Notes: generated by a model not told the origin, from the sequence alone. DNA of 64,000 nucleotides from Serratia marcescens (GCF_029846115.1 NZ_JARVZZ010000001.1:4774001-4838000); one strand, 5' to 3'. Counted from the stretch's first letter, positions 10,520 to 19,834 are shown. Made by a program: numbers and translations.

Positions 10520-10531
10520 TGTTCTTTAACA
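10520..10531 (+). promoter_or_regulatory. boxA-like element in the suhB leader
   Basis: TGTTCTTTAACA differs from the rrn boxA consensus TGCTCTTTAACA at a single base and lies in the predicted 5' UTR, 20 bp before the suhB ATG. In E. coli a boxA in the suhB leader is known to recruit Nus factors for autoregulation; the same role here is inferred. Confidence 0.7.
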
Positions 10532-10550
10532 TCCTAGTTGGAAGATACCC

Positions 10551-11354
10551 ATGCATCCGATGCTGACTATCGCCGTGCGCGCTGCGCGCAAGGCCGGTAA
10601 CCTGATTGCCAAAAACTACGAAACCCCGGACGCTGTAGAAGCGAGCCAGAAAGGGACCAATGACTTCGTCACCAACGTCGATCGCGATGCAGAGCATCTG
10701 ATCATCGACGTCATCCGCAAGTCTTATCCGCAACACAGTATCGTGAGCGAAGAACGCGGTGAGCTGATCGGCGAAGATCGCGATGTGCAATGGGTGATCG
10801 ATCCACTGGATGGCACTGCAAACTTCATCAAACGTTTCCCTCATTTCTCCGTTTCCATCGCCGTACGCATCAAAGGCCGTACTGAAGTGGCCGTGGTCTA
10901 CGATCCGATGCGCAACGAACTGTTCACCGCCACTCGCGGCCAGGGCGCACAGCTCAACGGTTACCGCCTGCGCGGCACCAATGCCAAAGATCTGGATGGC
11001 ACCATCCTGGCGACCGGCTTCCCGTTCAAGGTCAAACAACACGCAACGCCTTACATCAACATCGTCGGCAAGCTGTTCACCCAGTGCGCGGACTTCCGCC
11101 GCACCGGTTCCGCTGCGCTGGATCTGGCCTATGTGGCCGCCGGCCGCGTGGACGGTTTCTTCGAAATCGGCCTGAAGCCGTGGGACTTCGCCGCGGGCGA
11201 ACTGCTGGTGCGTGAAGCCGGCGGCCTGGTCACCGACTTCGTCGGTGGCCACAACCACTTCAGCTCCGGCAACGTGGTTGCAGGCAACCCGCGCGTAGTG
11301 AAAGCCATGCTGGCCACCATGCGTGAAGAACTGAGCGAAGCGCTGAAGCGTTAA
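10551..11354 (+). CDS. suhB: SuhB, inositol monophosphatase-family protein and Nus-complex factor
   Basis: A 267-residue protein of the Li+-sensitive inositol monophosphatase fold. It hydrolyses inositol-1-phosphate and also joins the Nus antitermination complex that acts on rRNA operons. The metal-binding set E67, D84 and D87 (IDPLDGTANF) and a C-terminal WDFAAGELLVREAGG block are visible. GGAAG lies 6 bp before the ATG. A boxA-like element in its leader suggests autoregulation. It is divergent from trmJ and ends at a bidirectional terminator. Confidence 0.97.
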   Translation: MHPMLTIAVRAARKAGNLIAKNYETPDAVEASQKGTNDFVTNVDRDAEHLIIDVIRKSYPQHSIVSEERGELIGEDRDVQWVIDPLDGTANFIKRFPHFSVSIAVRIKGRTEVAVVYDPMRNELFTATRGQGAQLNGYRLRGTNAKDLDGTILATGFPFKVKQHATPYINIVGKLFTQCADFRRTGSAALDLAYVAAGRVDGFFEIGLKPWDFAAGELLVREAGGLVTDFVGGHNHFSSGNVVAGNPRVVKAMLATMREELSEALKR

Positions 11355-11371
11355 TCGCCAGAAGCGAATCG

Positions 11372-11403
11372 AAAAAAAGCGCTGCCGATGCAGCGCTTTT
11401 TTT
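11372..11403. terminator. Bidirectional Rho-independent terminator, suhB / zevB
   Basis: A GCGCTGC-cgat-GCAGCGC stem is flanked by A7 on the left and T7 on the right, so it works in both directions between convergent suhB and zevB. Confidence 0.93.
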
Positions 11404-11410
11404 ATGCCCG

Positions 11411-12433
11411 TTAACGGGAGAAGGGACGGATGCCGCCGCCGAATTCCGGCTGCGCGCTGACGTACAGCAGCAGCCCGGCAGCCAGCAGGATCAGACCGCC
11501 GGCCAGCGCCAACGTCCCCCAAGCCACTGCGCTCCAGGCGGCGGGCGCACGCGAACGACTGAGGCGCACCGCCAGCCGGCGGCTGTAATGCACCAGCAGC
11601 GCCAGCATCGAGATGGTCAACGAGGTGCCGAACGCCATCGCCAGCGCGGAGATCACTCCCCAGCCGAACACGCCGATCACCTTGGAGAACAGCAGCACCA
11701 AAATCGCCCCCGAACAGGGGCGCATGCCCATCGCCAGCACGATGGCGGCCTGAGTGCGCCAATCGCTTCCCGCCTGCAGCTCGCTGTCGCTCGGCAGATG
11801 ACGGTGGCCGCAGCCGCAATTGGCGCTGTGCACATGATCCGCCGCCAGCGGCGTCAGGCTATTGATGCGCAGCGCCGGCGCCGGGCGCATCGCCTTGATC
11901 GCCGCAAACAAACGCTTCAGCGCGCGCCAACTCAGCAGCACACCAAGCAGCATCACCAGGATAAAGCTGCCCTTCTCCAGCCAGAAGCTGCTTTGGTGCA
12001 GCTGGCGCGAAGAGAGCTGCAATACCACCAGCATCAGCGTGACCAGCGCGATCGCCACTCCGCCCTGCACCAGCGAGGCGGCGAAGGTCAGCTTCAGGCT
12101 GCTTTTCAGCCGCGCCGGATGGGTAGCCAGGTAGGTGGCGATCACCACTTTGCCGTGGCCGGGGCCAAGCGCATGCAAGACGCCATAGCCGAGGCTGAAC
12201 AGCATCAGCGCCAGCCCGGCCTGCTGCGGCGCGGCCTTCACCTGCTGCAACAGCCCCGCCATCTGCTGGTGCAGCGCTTTTTGCCATACCACGCTCTGCA
12301 TCAGCAGCTGCGGCCAATAGTGCCACGCCAGCAGCGCGGCGGCCGCCAGCGCCAGCGTGAACGGCAGCAGCGGCCACAGGCCGAAGGCCCAGTGGCGTTG
12401 GCTCGTCGTCGGTGGTGAGAAATTTAACGACAT
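11411..12433 (-). CDS. NicO-family metal transporter permease, ZevB-like
   Basis: A 340-residue polytopic membrane protein of the NicO (nickel/cobalt/zinc) family. Hydrophobic segments lie near residues 18-40, 75-95, 115-145, 155-172, 228-250, 255-285 and 305-330. The family motif HALGPGHGK is at about 87-95. A His/Cys-rich loop (DHVHSANCGCGHRH, about 200-213) precedes a GMRPCSGA segment. Its start overlaps the end of the DUF1007 gene by 10 bp. This pairing matches the zevAB zinc-uptake locus described in Haemophilus, and the Zur-like box upstream supports zinc. Nickel or cobalt transport remains possible. Confidence 0.8.
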   Translation of the reverse strand: MSLNFSPPTTSQRHWAFGLWPLLPFTLALAAAALLAWHYWPQLLMQSVVWQKALHQQMAGLLQQVKAAPQQAGLALMLFSLGYGVLHALGPGHGKVVIATYLATHPARLKSSLKLTFAASLVQGGVAIALVTLMLVVLQLSSRQLHQSSFWLEKGSFILVMLLGVLLSWRALKRLFAAIKAMRPAPALRINSLTPLAADHVHSANCGCGHRHLPSDSELQAGSDWRTQAAIVLAMGMRPCSGAILVLLFSKVIGVFGWGVISALAMAFGTSLTISMLALLVHYSRRLAVRLSRSRAPAAWSAVAWGTLALAGGLILLAAGLLLYVSAQPEFGGGIRPFSR

Positions 12434-13059
12434 TGCAGCGTCACCCGCTGGGCGAACTGCTGCCCCAGCGCCAGGTCTTCGCCGGGCGAGTCGTTCTTGT
12501 CGAGCGACAGCGCATAGGCCTGCAGCGACGCATTCGGCTTCGGCGTCATCAGCTTATAGCTACACAGCTGCGCCATCTCCGGCGGCAGATGCAGCGCATT
12601 TTGGTCTTTATAGGTCATATCCACGAAATAAGTCGGATCGTAAGTAGAAAGTTCGAACGGCTTGCCCGCCAGCGGCTGTGGCTCAGCCAACGGCAGCACG
12701 AACTCCAGCACCGCCTGATTGCCCTGGCGCGACAGGTGATATTCGCTGGGCAAGTTCAGGTATTTCACCGGCTTGCCGTCGCGGTAAAGATCGGTGAAAT
12801 AGTGCTGCCCCAGCACGTTGGCCATCACTTCCGCCGCCAGCTTTTTCCACACCTCCGAATCGCTCTTGGCGTTTTTCGCATCGTAGAGCAGATCTGCCGA
12901 GGTGATTTCATCCATTACCCACACCATTTTCAGACCGACCAGCCGCTGGTCCTTGGCGACGAAGGTGGTGTTCATGTCGATAAAGCTGTGCGGATGAGCG
13001 ATCGCACCGGCGCTGAACACGGCGCCAAAGGCAGCCAAAAGACGACGTAACTTCATCAT
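12424..13059 (-). CDS. DUF1007 periplasmic protein, ZevA-like
   Basis: A 211-residue protein with a Sec signal peptide (cleavage expected after AGAIA, about residue 21), exposing the N-terminal HPHSF segment typical of DUF1007 proteins. Family members act with NicO permeases; in Haemophilus ZevA is implicated in zinc acquisition. Two adjacent ATGs (13059 and 13056) could serve as start. It is the first gene of a two-gene operon and has a Zur-like operator 21 bp upstream. I infer a role in zinc or related metal handling. Confidence 0.8.
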   Translation of the reverse strand: MMKLRRLLAAFGAVFSAGAIAHPHSFIDMNTTFVAKDQRLVGLKMVWVMDEITSADLLYDAKNAKSDSEVWKKLAAEVMANVLGQHYFTDLYRDGKPVKYLNLPSEYHLSRQGNQAVLEFVLPLAEPQPLAGKPFELSTYDPTYFVDMTYKDQNALHLPPEMAQLCSYKLMTPKPNASLQAYALSLDKNDSPGEDLALGQQFAQRVTLQCR

Positions 13060-13079
13060 TATCCTGTCTTACCTGTATT

Positions 13080-13094
13080 TGTTATAACGTAACA
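13080..13094 (-). promoter_or_regulatory. Zur-like operator overlapping the zevA promoter
   Basis: TGTTATAACGTAACA matches the Zur core TGTTATAnTATAACA at 12 of the 14 defined positions. On the minus strand it contains a plausible -10 (TATAAC) for zevA. Zur binding here would repress the gene pair when zinc is sufficient. Confidence 0.6.
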
Positions 13095-13241
13095 CAAACA
13101 AATGCCGAACGGCCCGCCTCTCCCGGCGATATTTGTGACGAAAGTTGTAAGCCGAAGTAAAAGCCGCGCGGTAACCCTGCCATTACAAAGCCTTTTGCTA
13201 TGCTTAGGCATAATCGCAACCTTTTATGCCGGAAGGTGATA

Positions 13242-14507
13242 ATGAGCCTGGACACCTCTCCCGTGCCCGAGCTCTCCGGACAACAACGGCGCTGCCATCT
13301 GCTGCTGATGCTGTACACGCCGGAGCCCGAGTTACAGCTGGAGACCCTGAGCCGAATCAACGGCGTCGCCCCCCCGATAACCCGGCAAGATATAGCCGAG
13401 GTGGCCAGTGAAATCCAGCGTTTCCACCACCTGGAGATCGCCGTCGATCACGATCGTGGTTACCAACTGCGGGGCAGCACGCTCGACCAGCGCCTGTGCC
13501 TGATCCATTGGCTGCGGCGGGCCCTGCGCTGCAGCCCGCAATTCGTTGAAGGCGATTTCGCCCCGCGCCTGCGGCACGCGCTGGCGGCCGATGCCGCCCT
13601 GGCGTCTGCGCTGGCAGAGGCGATCGATGCCTGCGAGCCGCTGCTCAACCGCCGCTTCGATGCACGCGACCGCCAATTCCTGCAGCATTATCTGCTTTAC
13701 TGCGCCTGGCAAAATCGCCTGCGGCAGCATCCGCGTTTCGACGCCGTTCAGCGTGACTGGCTGCGGCAAAAACCGGAGCAGCAGGCCGCCGCCTGGCTGC
13801 ATCAGGCCTGCAACCGGCTGTTTAATCAGCCGCCGCAGGCAGACGAGCGCGATTTTTTGGCGCTGACCTTCACCATGTTGAAAAATCACAGCTACCACAG
13901 CAACGACTCCGCGCAGGAACAGCGGCTGATGACGGCCATCGACAGCATGGTCGAGCGCTTCCAGCAGCTTTCCGGCATGGCCTTCAGCAGCAAAACGGAG
14001 CTGGTCAGCCAGCTGTTTGCCCATCTGGCGCCGGCGCTGGAGCGCTGCCGTTTCGCCATCGGCATCGACAATATGCTGCTGGAAGAAGTGGTGCGCAAAT
14101 ACCCGCGGCTGATGCGCACCACGCAGGAAGCGCTGAAACCGCTGGAGCAGGAGTACGGCGTGCATTTTTCCAACGAGGAGGCGGGCCTGGTGGCCATCAG
14201 CTTCGGCGCCTGGCTGATGCAGGACAACGCGCTGCAGGAAAAACAGGTGCTGCTGCTGACGCTGGACAACCCGCAGTTGGAAGAAGAAGTGGAATACCAG
14301 ATCCGCGAGCTCACGCTGCTGCCGCTGAACATCAAGTATCTGCCGCTGAACGACTATCTGCGCGGCGGCGCGCCGCAGGGCGTCATGCTGGTGATCACCC
14401 CTTATGCGGCGGTGCACAGCGATCCGCACCCGCCGCTGATCTATACCGAACTGCCGCTGGAAACCCGGCAGCGCCAGGCGATCCGCGCGCTGCTGGAAGC
14501 CCCTTAA
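13242..14507 (+). CDS. csiE: CsiE, stationary-phase-inducible PRD-domain protein
   Basis: A 421-residue homologue of E. coli CsiE, an antiterminator-like protein with PRD (PTS regulation) domains. The second PRD is recognisable from FAIGIDNMLLEEV to VHFSNEEAGLVAISFGAWL, with a conserved C-terminal LLPLNIKYL segment. In E. coli csiE is induced in stationary phase; its target is unknown. The open frame starts earlier at 13200, but GGAAGGTG before 13242 decides the start. Its stop codon abuts that of convergent hcaT with no gap. Confidence 0.88.
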   Translation: MSLDTSPVPELSGQQRRCHLLLMLYTPEPELQLETLSRINGVAPPITRQDIAEVASEIQRFHHLEIAVDHDRGYQLRGSTLDQRLCLIHWLRRALRCSPQFVEGDFAPRLRHALAADAALASALAEAIDACEPLLNRRFDARDRQFLQHYLLYCAWQNRLRQHPRFDAVQRDWLRQKPEQQAAAWLHQACNRLFNQPPQADERDFLALTFTMLKNHSYHSNDSAQEQRLMTAIDSMVERFQQLSGMAFSSKTELVSQLFAHLAPALERCRFAIGIDNMLLEEVVRKYPRLMRTTQEALKPLEQEYGVHFSNEEAGLVAISFGAWLMQDNALQEKQVLLLTLDNPQLEEEVEYQIRELTLLPLNIKYLPLNDYLRGGAPQGVMLVITPYAAVHSDPHPPLIYTELPLETRQRQAIRALLEAP

Positions 14508-15653
14508 TCAGCGGCTGACGCTGACCGCCGGCGGCCGGATGAACAAGGCCGGCACCGCGACCGCCGCCATCACCCAGAATACCCCGCCCTGCCAATGTTC
14601 GAACAGGAACCCGGCAATGACCGTCATGACGGCGATGCCGCCGCCCATCGCCAGCGCCGAATACACCGCCTGCAGCCGGATCACCTCTTGCCCCTGGCGC
14701 GCGGCGATAAAGCGCATCGCCGCCAGATGGCAGACGGTGAAGGTGCCGCAGTGCAGGATCTGGATCAGCAGCAGCCAGCCCAGCTCGGTGCTGTAGGCCA
14801 TCAGGCTCCAGCGCAGCACGCCGCAGCAGGCGGAGAGCAACAGCAGGTTGCGCGCATTCCAGCGGCGGAACAGCACGTTGCTGCTGGCGAAAATAATCAC
14901 CTCCGCCATTACGCCGAGCGACCACAGATAGCCGATGGTCGAGGCCGAATAGCCCGCCTCCTGCCAGTAAATGGAGCCGAAGCTGTAGTAGCCGGCATGC
15001 GCCCCCTGCAGCAGCGTGACGCACAGCAGGAAGCGCCAGACCGGCCCTTCTTTCAGCAGTGCCCACAGCGAGCGCTCAGCTCCGCTGTGCGTGCGCGCTT
15101 CGCCCTGCGGCATGACGCTCGGCTTCAGCAACATGCCCAGCAGCATCGCCAACACGCTGAAGATCAGGCTGTAAAGAATGGCGTTATGGCCCCACACCGC
15201 CACCAGCTGCCCGGTCAGCGCCGAGCCGATGACGAACGCCAGCGAGCCCCACAGCCTTACCCGGCCGTAGTCCATGCGGATCTGCTTTTGCCAGGTGCCG
15301 GCCAACGCGTCGGTCAGCGGTACCAGCGGCGAGAAGAACAGGTTGAAGCCCGCTATCACCAGCATCAGCCAGCCCCAGCCGTTGCCGAAGCAAAAGCCGA
15401 CCGCGAAGGCCAAGGTCAGCAGCGCCAGCAGGCGCAGGGCGGAGACTAAATGAGAGGGATCTTTAACGCGGGGTGCAATCAGTAAACTACCGAGGAAGCG
15501 GGCCACCAAGCCGGCGCCGAGCAACATGCCGATGGTTTCGGGTGCGATGCCCTCGCCTTTCAGCCATACGCCCCAGAACGGTAAGAAGATGCCATAGGAA
15601 AAGAAGTAGGTGAAATAACTGAGCGCGAGCCAACGCGTTGATTGCAGAACCAT
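14508..15653 (-). CDS. hcaT: HcaT-like MFS transporter (3-phenylpropionate permease family)
   Basis: A 381-residue major facilitator with about 12 transmembrane segments, very close to E. coli HcaT over its whole length (N-terminal MVLQSTRWLALSYFTYFFSY and the LGAGLVARFLGSLLIAPR segment). HcaT is believed to import 3-phenylpropionate, but no hca catabolic genes lie in the window. The substrate here is therefore less certain and the gene may be kept as part of the backbone. Convergent with csiE without any gap. Confidence 0.85.
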   Translation of the reverse strand: MVLQSTRWLALSYFTYFFSYGIFLPFWGVWLKGEGIAPETIGMLLGAGLVARFLGSLLIAPRVKDPSHLVSALRLLALLTLAFAVGFCFGNGWGWLMLVIAGFNLFFSPLVPLTDALAGTWQKQIRMDYGRVRLWGSLAFVIGSALTGQLVAVWGHNAILYSLIFSVLAMLLGMLLKPSVMPQGEARTHSGAERSLWALLKEGPVWRFLLCVTLLQGAHAGYYSFGSIYWQEAGYSASTIGYLWSLGVMAEVIIFASSNVLFRRWNARNLLLLSACCGVLRWSLMAYSTELGWLLLIQILHCGTFTVCHLAAMRFIAARQGQEVIRLQAVYSALAMGGGIAVMTVIAGFLFEHWQGGVFWVMAAVAVPALFIRPPAVSVSR

Positions 15654-15767
15654 GATCCCTCCGGAGTGAGGGCAATACTTTGACAGAGCTCACACTGCCC
15701 CGCAATCGTCATTCCACTTCAATGCGTTAGAGTGCCAGACAGTTCACAGTTTGCTGCTGGCGGACAT

Positions 15768-15796
15768 AAAAAAAACCCGCCGCAGCGGGTTTTTTT
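15768..15796. terminator. Terminator after glyA
   Basis: An ACCCGC-CGCA-GCGGGT stem has a run of A on its left and T7 on its right, so it can act on the minus strand for glyA and in the other direction. It lies 15 bp beyond the glyA stop. Confidence 0.9.
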
Positions 15797-15810
15797 GGGA
15801 GAAAGCGGGA

Positions 15811-17064
15811 TTATGCGTAAACCGGCAGGCGGGCGCAGATATCCAGCACTTTCTTCTTGGTGCGTTCGATGGTGGCTTCATCGTTGATGTTGTCCAGCAC
15901 ATCGCAGATCCAACCGGCCAGTTCGCGCACGTCGGCCTCTTTGAAGCCGCGACGGGTCACGGCCGGGGTGCCGATACGCACGCCGGAGGTAACGAACGGG
16001 CTCTTCGGATCGTTCGGCACGCTGTTTTTGTTGACGGTGATGTTGGCGCGGCCCAGGGCAGCGTCCGCTTCTTTACCGGTCAGGTTTTTGTCGACCAGAT
16101 CCAGCAGGAACAGGTGGTTATGGGTGCCGCCGGAGACCACTTTATAGCCGCGCTGCAGGAACACGTCCACCATCGCCTTGGCGTTGACCGCCACTTGCTG
16201 CTGATAAACCTTGAACTCAGGCTCCATCGCTTCTTTCAGCGCCACCGCCTTGCCGGCGATCACGTGCATCAACGGGCCGCCCTGGCCGCCAGGGAACACG
16301 GCGGAGTTCAGCTTTTTGTACAGCTCTTCGTCGCCGCCCTTCGCCAGGATCAGGCCGCCGCGCGGGCCCGCCAGGGTTTTGTGGGTGGTGGTGGTGACGA
16401 TGTGCGCGTGCGGTACCGGGTTCGGGTACACGCCAGCGGCGATCAGGCCGGCCACGTGCGCCATGTCGACGAACAGGTAAGCGCCGATGCTGTCGGCGAT
16501 TTCGCGCATTTTGGCCCAGTCAACCACGCCGGAGTAAGCGGAGAAGCCGCCGATGATCATTTTCGGCTTGTGGGTTTGCGCCTGCTTGGCCAGATCGTCA
16601 TAGTCGATTTGACCTTTGTCGTCGATGCCGTAAGGCACCACGTTATACAGTTTGCCGGACAGGTTGACCGGGGAACCGTGGGTCAGGTGGCCGCCGTGCG
16701 CCAGGTTCATGCCCAGAATGGTGTCGCCCGGCTGCAGCAGCGCGGTGTACACAGCGAAGTTAGCCTGGGAGCCGGAGTGCGGCTGCACGTTGGCGTAATC
16801 GGCGCCGAACAATTCTTTGGCGCGATCGATAGCCAGCTGCTCAACGATATCCACGTATTCGCAGCCGCCGTAGTAACGCTTGCCCGGATAGCCTTCAGCG
16901 TATTTGTTGGTCAGCTGGGAACCCTGAGCCTGCATCACGCGCGGGCTGGTGTAGTTCTCAGACGCGATCAGCTCGATGTGCTCTTCCTGACGCACCACTT
17001 CCTGCTCCATGGCACGCCACAGTTCCGCATCGTAATCGGCAATGTTCATTTCACGCTTTAACAT
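15811..17064 (-). CDS. glyA: Serine hydroxymethyltransferase
   Basis: A PLP enzyme of 417 residues, the same length as in E. coli. It interconverts serine and glycine and charges tetrahydrofolate with a one-carbon unit. The PLP lysine is K229 in [15 protein letters not shown]. It is divergent from hmp as in E. coli; the shared intergenic region contains a PurR-like box (17185-17200), in keeping with known purine control of glyA. The strong SD AGGAGATGCCGG precedes the ATG. Confidence 0.98.
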   Translation of the reverse strand: MLKREMNIADYDAELWRAMEQEVVRQEEHIELIASENYTSPRVMQAQGSQLTNKYAEGYPGKRYYGGCEYVDIVEQLAIDRAKELFGADYANVQPHSGSQANFAVYTALLQPGDTILGMNLAHGGHLTHGSPVNLSGKLYNVVPYGIDDKGQIDYDDLAKQAQTHKPKMIIGGFSAYSGVVDWAKMREIADSIGAYLFVDMAHVAGLIAAGVYPNPVPHAHIVTTTTHKTLAGPRGGLILAKGGDEELYKKLNSAVFPGGQGGPLMHVIAGKAVALKEAMEPEFKVYQQQVAVNAKAMVDVFLQRGYKVVSGGTHNHLFLLDLVDKNLTGKEADAALGRANITVNKNSVPNDPKSPFVTSGVRIGTPAVTRRGFKEADVRELAGWICDVLDNINDEATIERTKKKVLDICARLPVYA

Positions 17065-17184
17065 CCGGCATCTCCTGACTTAAATCAGCTAACTAAAAAA
17101 TCACCAAATAACTACCCGTTTGGGTTCTGGGCCACAGTGTAAACCGTTTCGCCCCACCGAAGATAGGTCTTGACAGAGGTTTTT

Positions 17185-17200
17185 ACGCAAACGATTGGCA
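17185..17200 (-). promoter_or_regulatory. PurR-like box upstream of glyA
   Basis: On the minus strand the site reads TGCCAATCGTTTGCGT. It matches 12 of 16 positions of the PurR consensus dyad (one half is intact) and resembles the E. coli glyA PurR site. Confidence 0.6.
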
Positions 17201-17335
17201 TAAGGTGGCGCAAGGCTTTGATCCGCGAAACACCGCCGTTTATCAACGGACATTTCCTCATGCGAACAATGCGCTTTTTTCATGTTTTGTGAGCGCGATC
17301 GACGCCCGAAGAACACCGCAACGAAAACAAGGGTA

Positions 17336-17382
17336 TTTACAAGCGACGCGGAACCCAATAAGATGCATTTAAAATACATCAT
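17336..17382 (+). promoter_or_regulatory. hmp promoter with overlapping NsrR box
   Basis: -35 TTTACA (17336-17341), a 17-bp spacer and -10 TAAGAT (17359-17364). A 23-bp dyad at 17360-17382, with half-sites AAGATGCATTT and AAATACATCAT around a central A, is an almost perfect NsrR site and covers the -10. This predicts repression by NsrR relieved by nitric oxide. Confidence 0.85.
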
Positions 17383-17421
17383 TAAAATTATCGTCAAGAT
17401 CCCAACCCAAGGAGCGCTTCC

Positions 17422-18612
17422 ATGCTGGATAGCCAAACCATCGCCACCGTGAAATCCACCATTCCCCTGCTGGCTGCGACCGGGCCGAAGCTGACCGCCC
17501 ACTTTTACGATCGCATGTTCGCGCACAACCCGGAATTGAAAGACATTTTCAACATGAGCAACCAGCGCAACGGCGATCAGCGTCAGGCGCTGTTCGACGC
17601 CATCTGCGCCTATGCCGCCAACATCGAGAACCTGGCGGCGCTGCTGCCGGCGGTGGAGCGCATCGCGCAGAAGCATACCAGCTTCAATATCCAGCCGGAG
17701 CAGTACAACATCGTCGGCGGTCACCTGCTGGCGACGCTGGACGAAATGTTCAGCCCGGGTCAGGAAGTCCTGGACGCCTGGGGCAAGGCCTACGGCGTGC
17801 TGGCCAACGTATTTATCCAGCGTGAAGAGCAAATTTATCAGCAGAGCGAAGCCGACAACGGCGGCTGGCGCGATCTGCGCGCGTTCCGCATCCTGAAGAA
17901 ACAGCCGCAGAGCGACGTGATCTGCAGCTTCGTGCTGGCGCCGGTGGACGGCGGCCGGGTGGCGGACTTCAAACCGGGGCAATACCTGGCGGTCTACATC
18001 AAGCACGACAGCCTGGAACATCAGGAAATTCGCCAGTACTCGCTGACCACCTCGCCGAACGGCGAGTTCTACCGCATCGCGGTGAAGCGTGAAGATCAGG
18101 GTAAAGTGTCCAACTACCTGCACCAGCAGGCGCAGGAAGGCGACGTGATCTACATCGCCCCGCCGCACGGCGACTTCTTCCTCGACGTGGCGCCGACCAC
18201 GCCGGTGGCGCTGATCTCCGCCGGCGTCGGCCAAACCCCGATGCTCGGCATGCTCAACACCCTGCACGACAACCAGCATCAGGCGCAGGTCCACTGGCTG
18301 CACGCGGCGGAAAACGGCAGCGTGCACGCCTTTGCCGATGAGGTGGCGGATATTGCCGGGCGCATGCCGAATCTGAGCCGCCATGTGTGGTACCGCGAGC
18401 CGGGTGCCGATGACGTGGAAGGCCGCGACTATCACAGCCGCGGATTGATGGATTTGAGCGCGCTGCAAGGCAGCCTGGCCGATCCGCAGATGCACTATTA
18501 CTTCTGCGGCCCGGTGGCCTTCATGCAGTTCGTGGGCAAACAGCTGCTGGAAATGGGCGTAGAGGCCGAACGCATCCACTACGAATGCTTCGGCCCGCAT
18601 AAGGTGCTGTAA
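17422..18612 (+). CDS. hmp: Flavohaemoprotein, nitric oxide dioxygenase
   Basis: A 396-residue cytoplasmic protein that oxidises NO to nitrate using NAD(P)H, FAD and haem. The N-terminal globin domain (about 1-138) has distal Y29 and Q53 and proximal H85. The FAD domain follows (RQYSLTTS segment) and then the NAD domain (SAGVGQTPM and the C-terminal [10 protein letters not shown]). The preceding NsrR box shows its expected control by nitrosative stress. Confidence 0.98.
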   Translation: MLDSQTIATVKSTIPLLAATGPKLTAHFYDRMFAHNPELKDIFNMSNQRNGDQRQALFDAICAYAANIENLAALLPAVERIAQKHTSFNIQPEQYNIVGGHLLATLDEMFSPGQEVLDAWGKAYGVLANVFIQREEQIYQQSEADNGGWRDLRAFRILKKQPQSDVICSFVLAPVDGGRVADFKPGQYLAVYIKHDSLEHQEIRQYSLTTSPNGEFYRIAVKREDQGKVSNYLHQQAQEGDVIYIAPPHGDFFLDVAPTTPVALISAGVGQTPMLGMLNTLHDNQHQAQVHWLHAAENGSVHAFADEVADIAGRMPNLSRHVWYREPGADDVEGRDYHSRGLMDLSALQGSLADPQMHYYFCGPVAFMQFVGKQLLEMGVEAERIHYECFGPHKVL

Positions 18613-18619
18613 TGCTTGC

Positions 18620-18645
18620 GGAGCGCGGCCGTCAGACCGCGCTCC
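18620..18645 (+). terminator. Hairpin at the hmp / cytochrome c convergence
   Basis: GGAGCGCGG and CCGCGCTCC form a 9-bp stem with an 8-base loop, 8 bp after the hmp stop, followed by CCTCTCATTT. It is GC-strong but T-poor. Probable terminator for hmp. Confidence 0.5.
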
Positions 18646-18649
18646 CCTC

Positions 18650-19834
18650 TCATTTCGCCTGCAGTTGGCGCGCGTCCTGCACCTGCTGCACCGTCACCGG
18701 CGCCGCCTGGTTGCCCCAGCTTCCCCGCAGATAGCTCATCAGATCCGCCGCCTGTCGATCGTTCAACGCCCAGCCGTAAGCCGGCATGTCAAACGCCATC
18801 GCCTGCTGCGTGATCGGTGTATGCGCCCCCTCCAACACTACCCGCAGCGCGGTCAGCGGATTATCCGCCGTTACCGTGGCATTGCCCGCCAGCGCCGGTA
18901 TGGCAAAGTCAGTGCCTTCGCCCTTGTTGCCGTGGCAGGTCGAGCAGTACATCGCGTAGGTCGCCTTGCCGCCCGGATTATTCGCCGGCACGGCAGGCGC
19001 AGCGGCTTTGGCGGCGGTTTCCGGCGCCAGGCTGCGCAGGTACACCGCGATGGCGTTCAGATCGCCGTCGCTGAGGTACTGCGTGCTGTGGGTCACCACC
19101 TCGCTCATCGGCCCGACGACCGCCGCATGGCGGCTGCGGCCGGTTTTCAGCAGCGCCGTCACCTCTTCCGGCGGCAGGCCGCGCAGATTGGAGGCGTACC
19201 AGCCGTCCAGCTCGGCGCCGCTCAGGAACACCGGCTCCTTACCGTCCAGCCCCTTCTCCTGCATCGCCCAGCCGCGCGGCGTGTGGCAACTGCCGCAATG
19301 GCCCGCGCCCTGCACCAGGTAGGCGCCGCGGTTCCACTCGGCGCTTTGCTGCGGATCTGCCTGATACGGCTGGTCGTCGTGGAACAGCGAGTTCCACACC
19401 GCCAGCGGCCAGCGCATCGACAATGGCCAGCTGATGTCGCTGTCACGGTTGGCGACGTTCTGTGCCGGCACCTCATTCATCAGATAGTCATACAGCGCGC
19501 GCATGTCTTCCGCGCTCATTTTGGCGTACGAGGTGTACGGCATCGCCGGGTAGAGCCGGTGACCGTCTTTGGCTATCCCCTGGCGCATGGCGCGGTCGAA
19601 CTCCTCGAACGAATAGGCGCCGATGCCGTGCAGCTTGTCCGACGTGATGTTGGTGGCGTAGATAGCCCCGAGCGGCGTCGGGAACTTCATGCCGCCCGCC
19701 AGTTCAGCGCCGCCCGGCGCGGTGTGGCAGGCGGTGCAATCGCCGGCTTTGGCGACGTATTCCCCGGCCGACATCGCCTGGGCCGAGCCGCCGGCCGCCA
19801 GCAGGCTCAACAGGTACAGCGAACGCAGACTCAT
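18650..19834 (-). CDS. Three-haem periplasmic cytochrome c, probable electron acceptor of spermidine dehydrogenase
   Basis: A 394-residue protein with a Sec signal peptide (cleavage near AQA, residue 20) and three CxxCH haem-binding motifs at C33-H37 (CTACH), C180-H184 (CGSCH) and C297-H301 (CSTCH). The arrangement is that of cytochrome c subunits of periplasmic flavoprotein dehydrogenases such as gluconate or alcohol dehydrogenases. No C-terminal membrane anchor is obvious. The ATG overlaps the stop of the upstream spermidine dehydrogenase gene (ATGA), with GGAGGGAGC as SD, so the two are coupled. I infer that it takes electrons from that flavoenzyme to the respiratory chain. Confidence 0.82.
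   Translation of the reverse strand: MSLRSLYLLSLLAAGGSAQAMSAGEYVAKAGDCTACHTAPGGAELAGGMKFPTPLGAIYATNITSDKLHGIGAYSFEEFDRAMRQGIAKDGHRLYPAMPYTSYAKMSAEDMRALYDYLMNEVPAQNVANRDSDISWPLSMRWPLAVWNSLFHDDQPYQADPQQSAEWNRGAYLVQGAGHCGSCHTPRGWAMQEKGLDGKEPVFLSGAELDGWYASNLRGLPPEEVTALLKTGRSRHAAVVGPMSEVVTHSTQYLSDGDLNAIAVYLRSLAPETAAKAAAPAVPANNPGGKATYAMYCSTCHGNKGEGTDFAIPALAGNATVTADNPLTALRVVLEGAHTPITQQAMAFDMPAYGWALNDRQAADLMSYLRGSWGNQAAPVTVQQVQDARQLQAK

Noticed and set aside
17201..17340. MetR sites expected between glyA and hmp
   Set aside because: I looked for TGAA-N5-TTCA dyads and saw only half-sites, so none is reported.
17101..18600. 499-codon minus-strand frame
   Set aside because: Antisense to hmp, which has all haem and flavin motifs.
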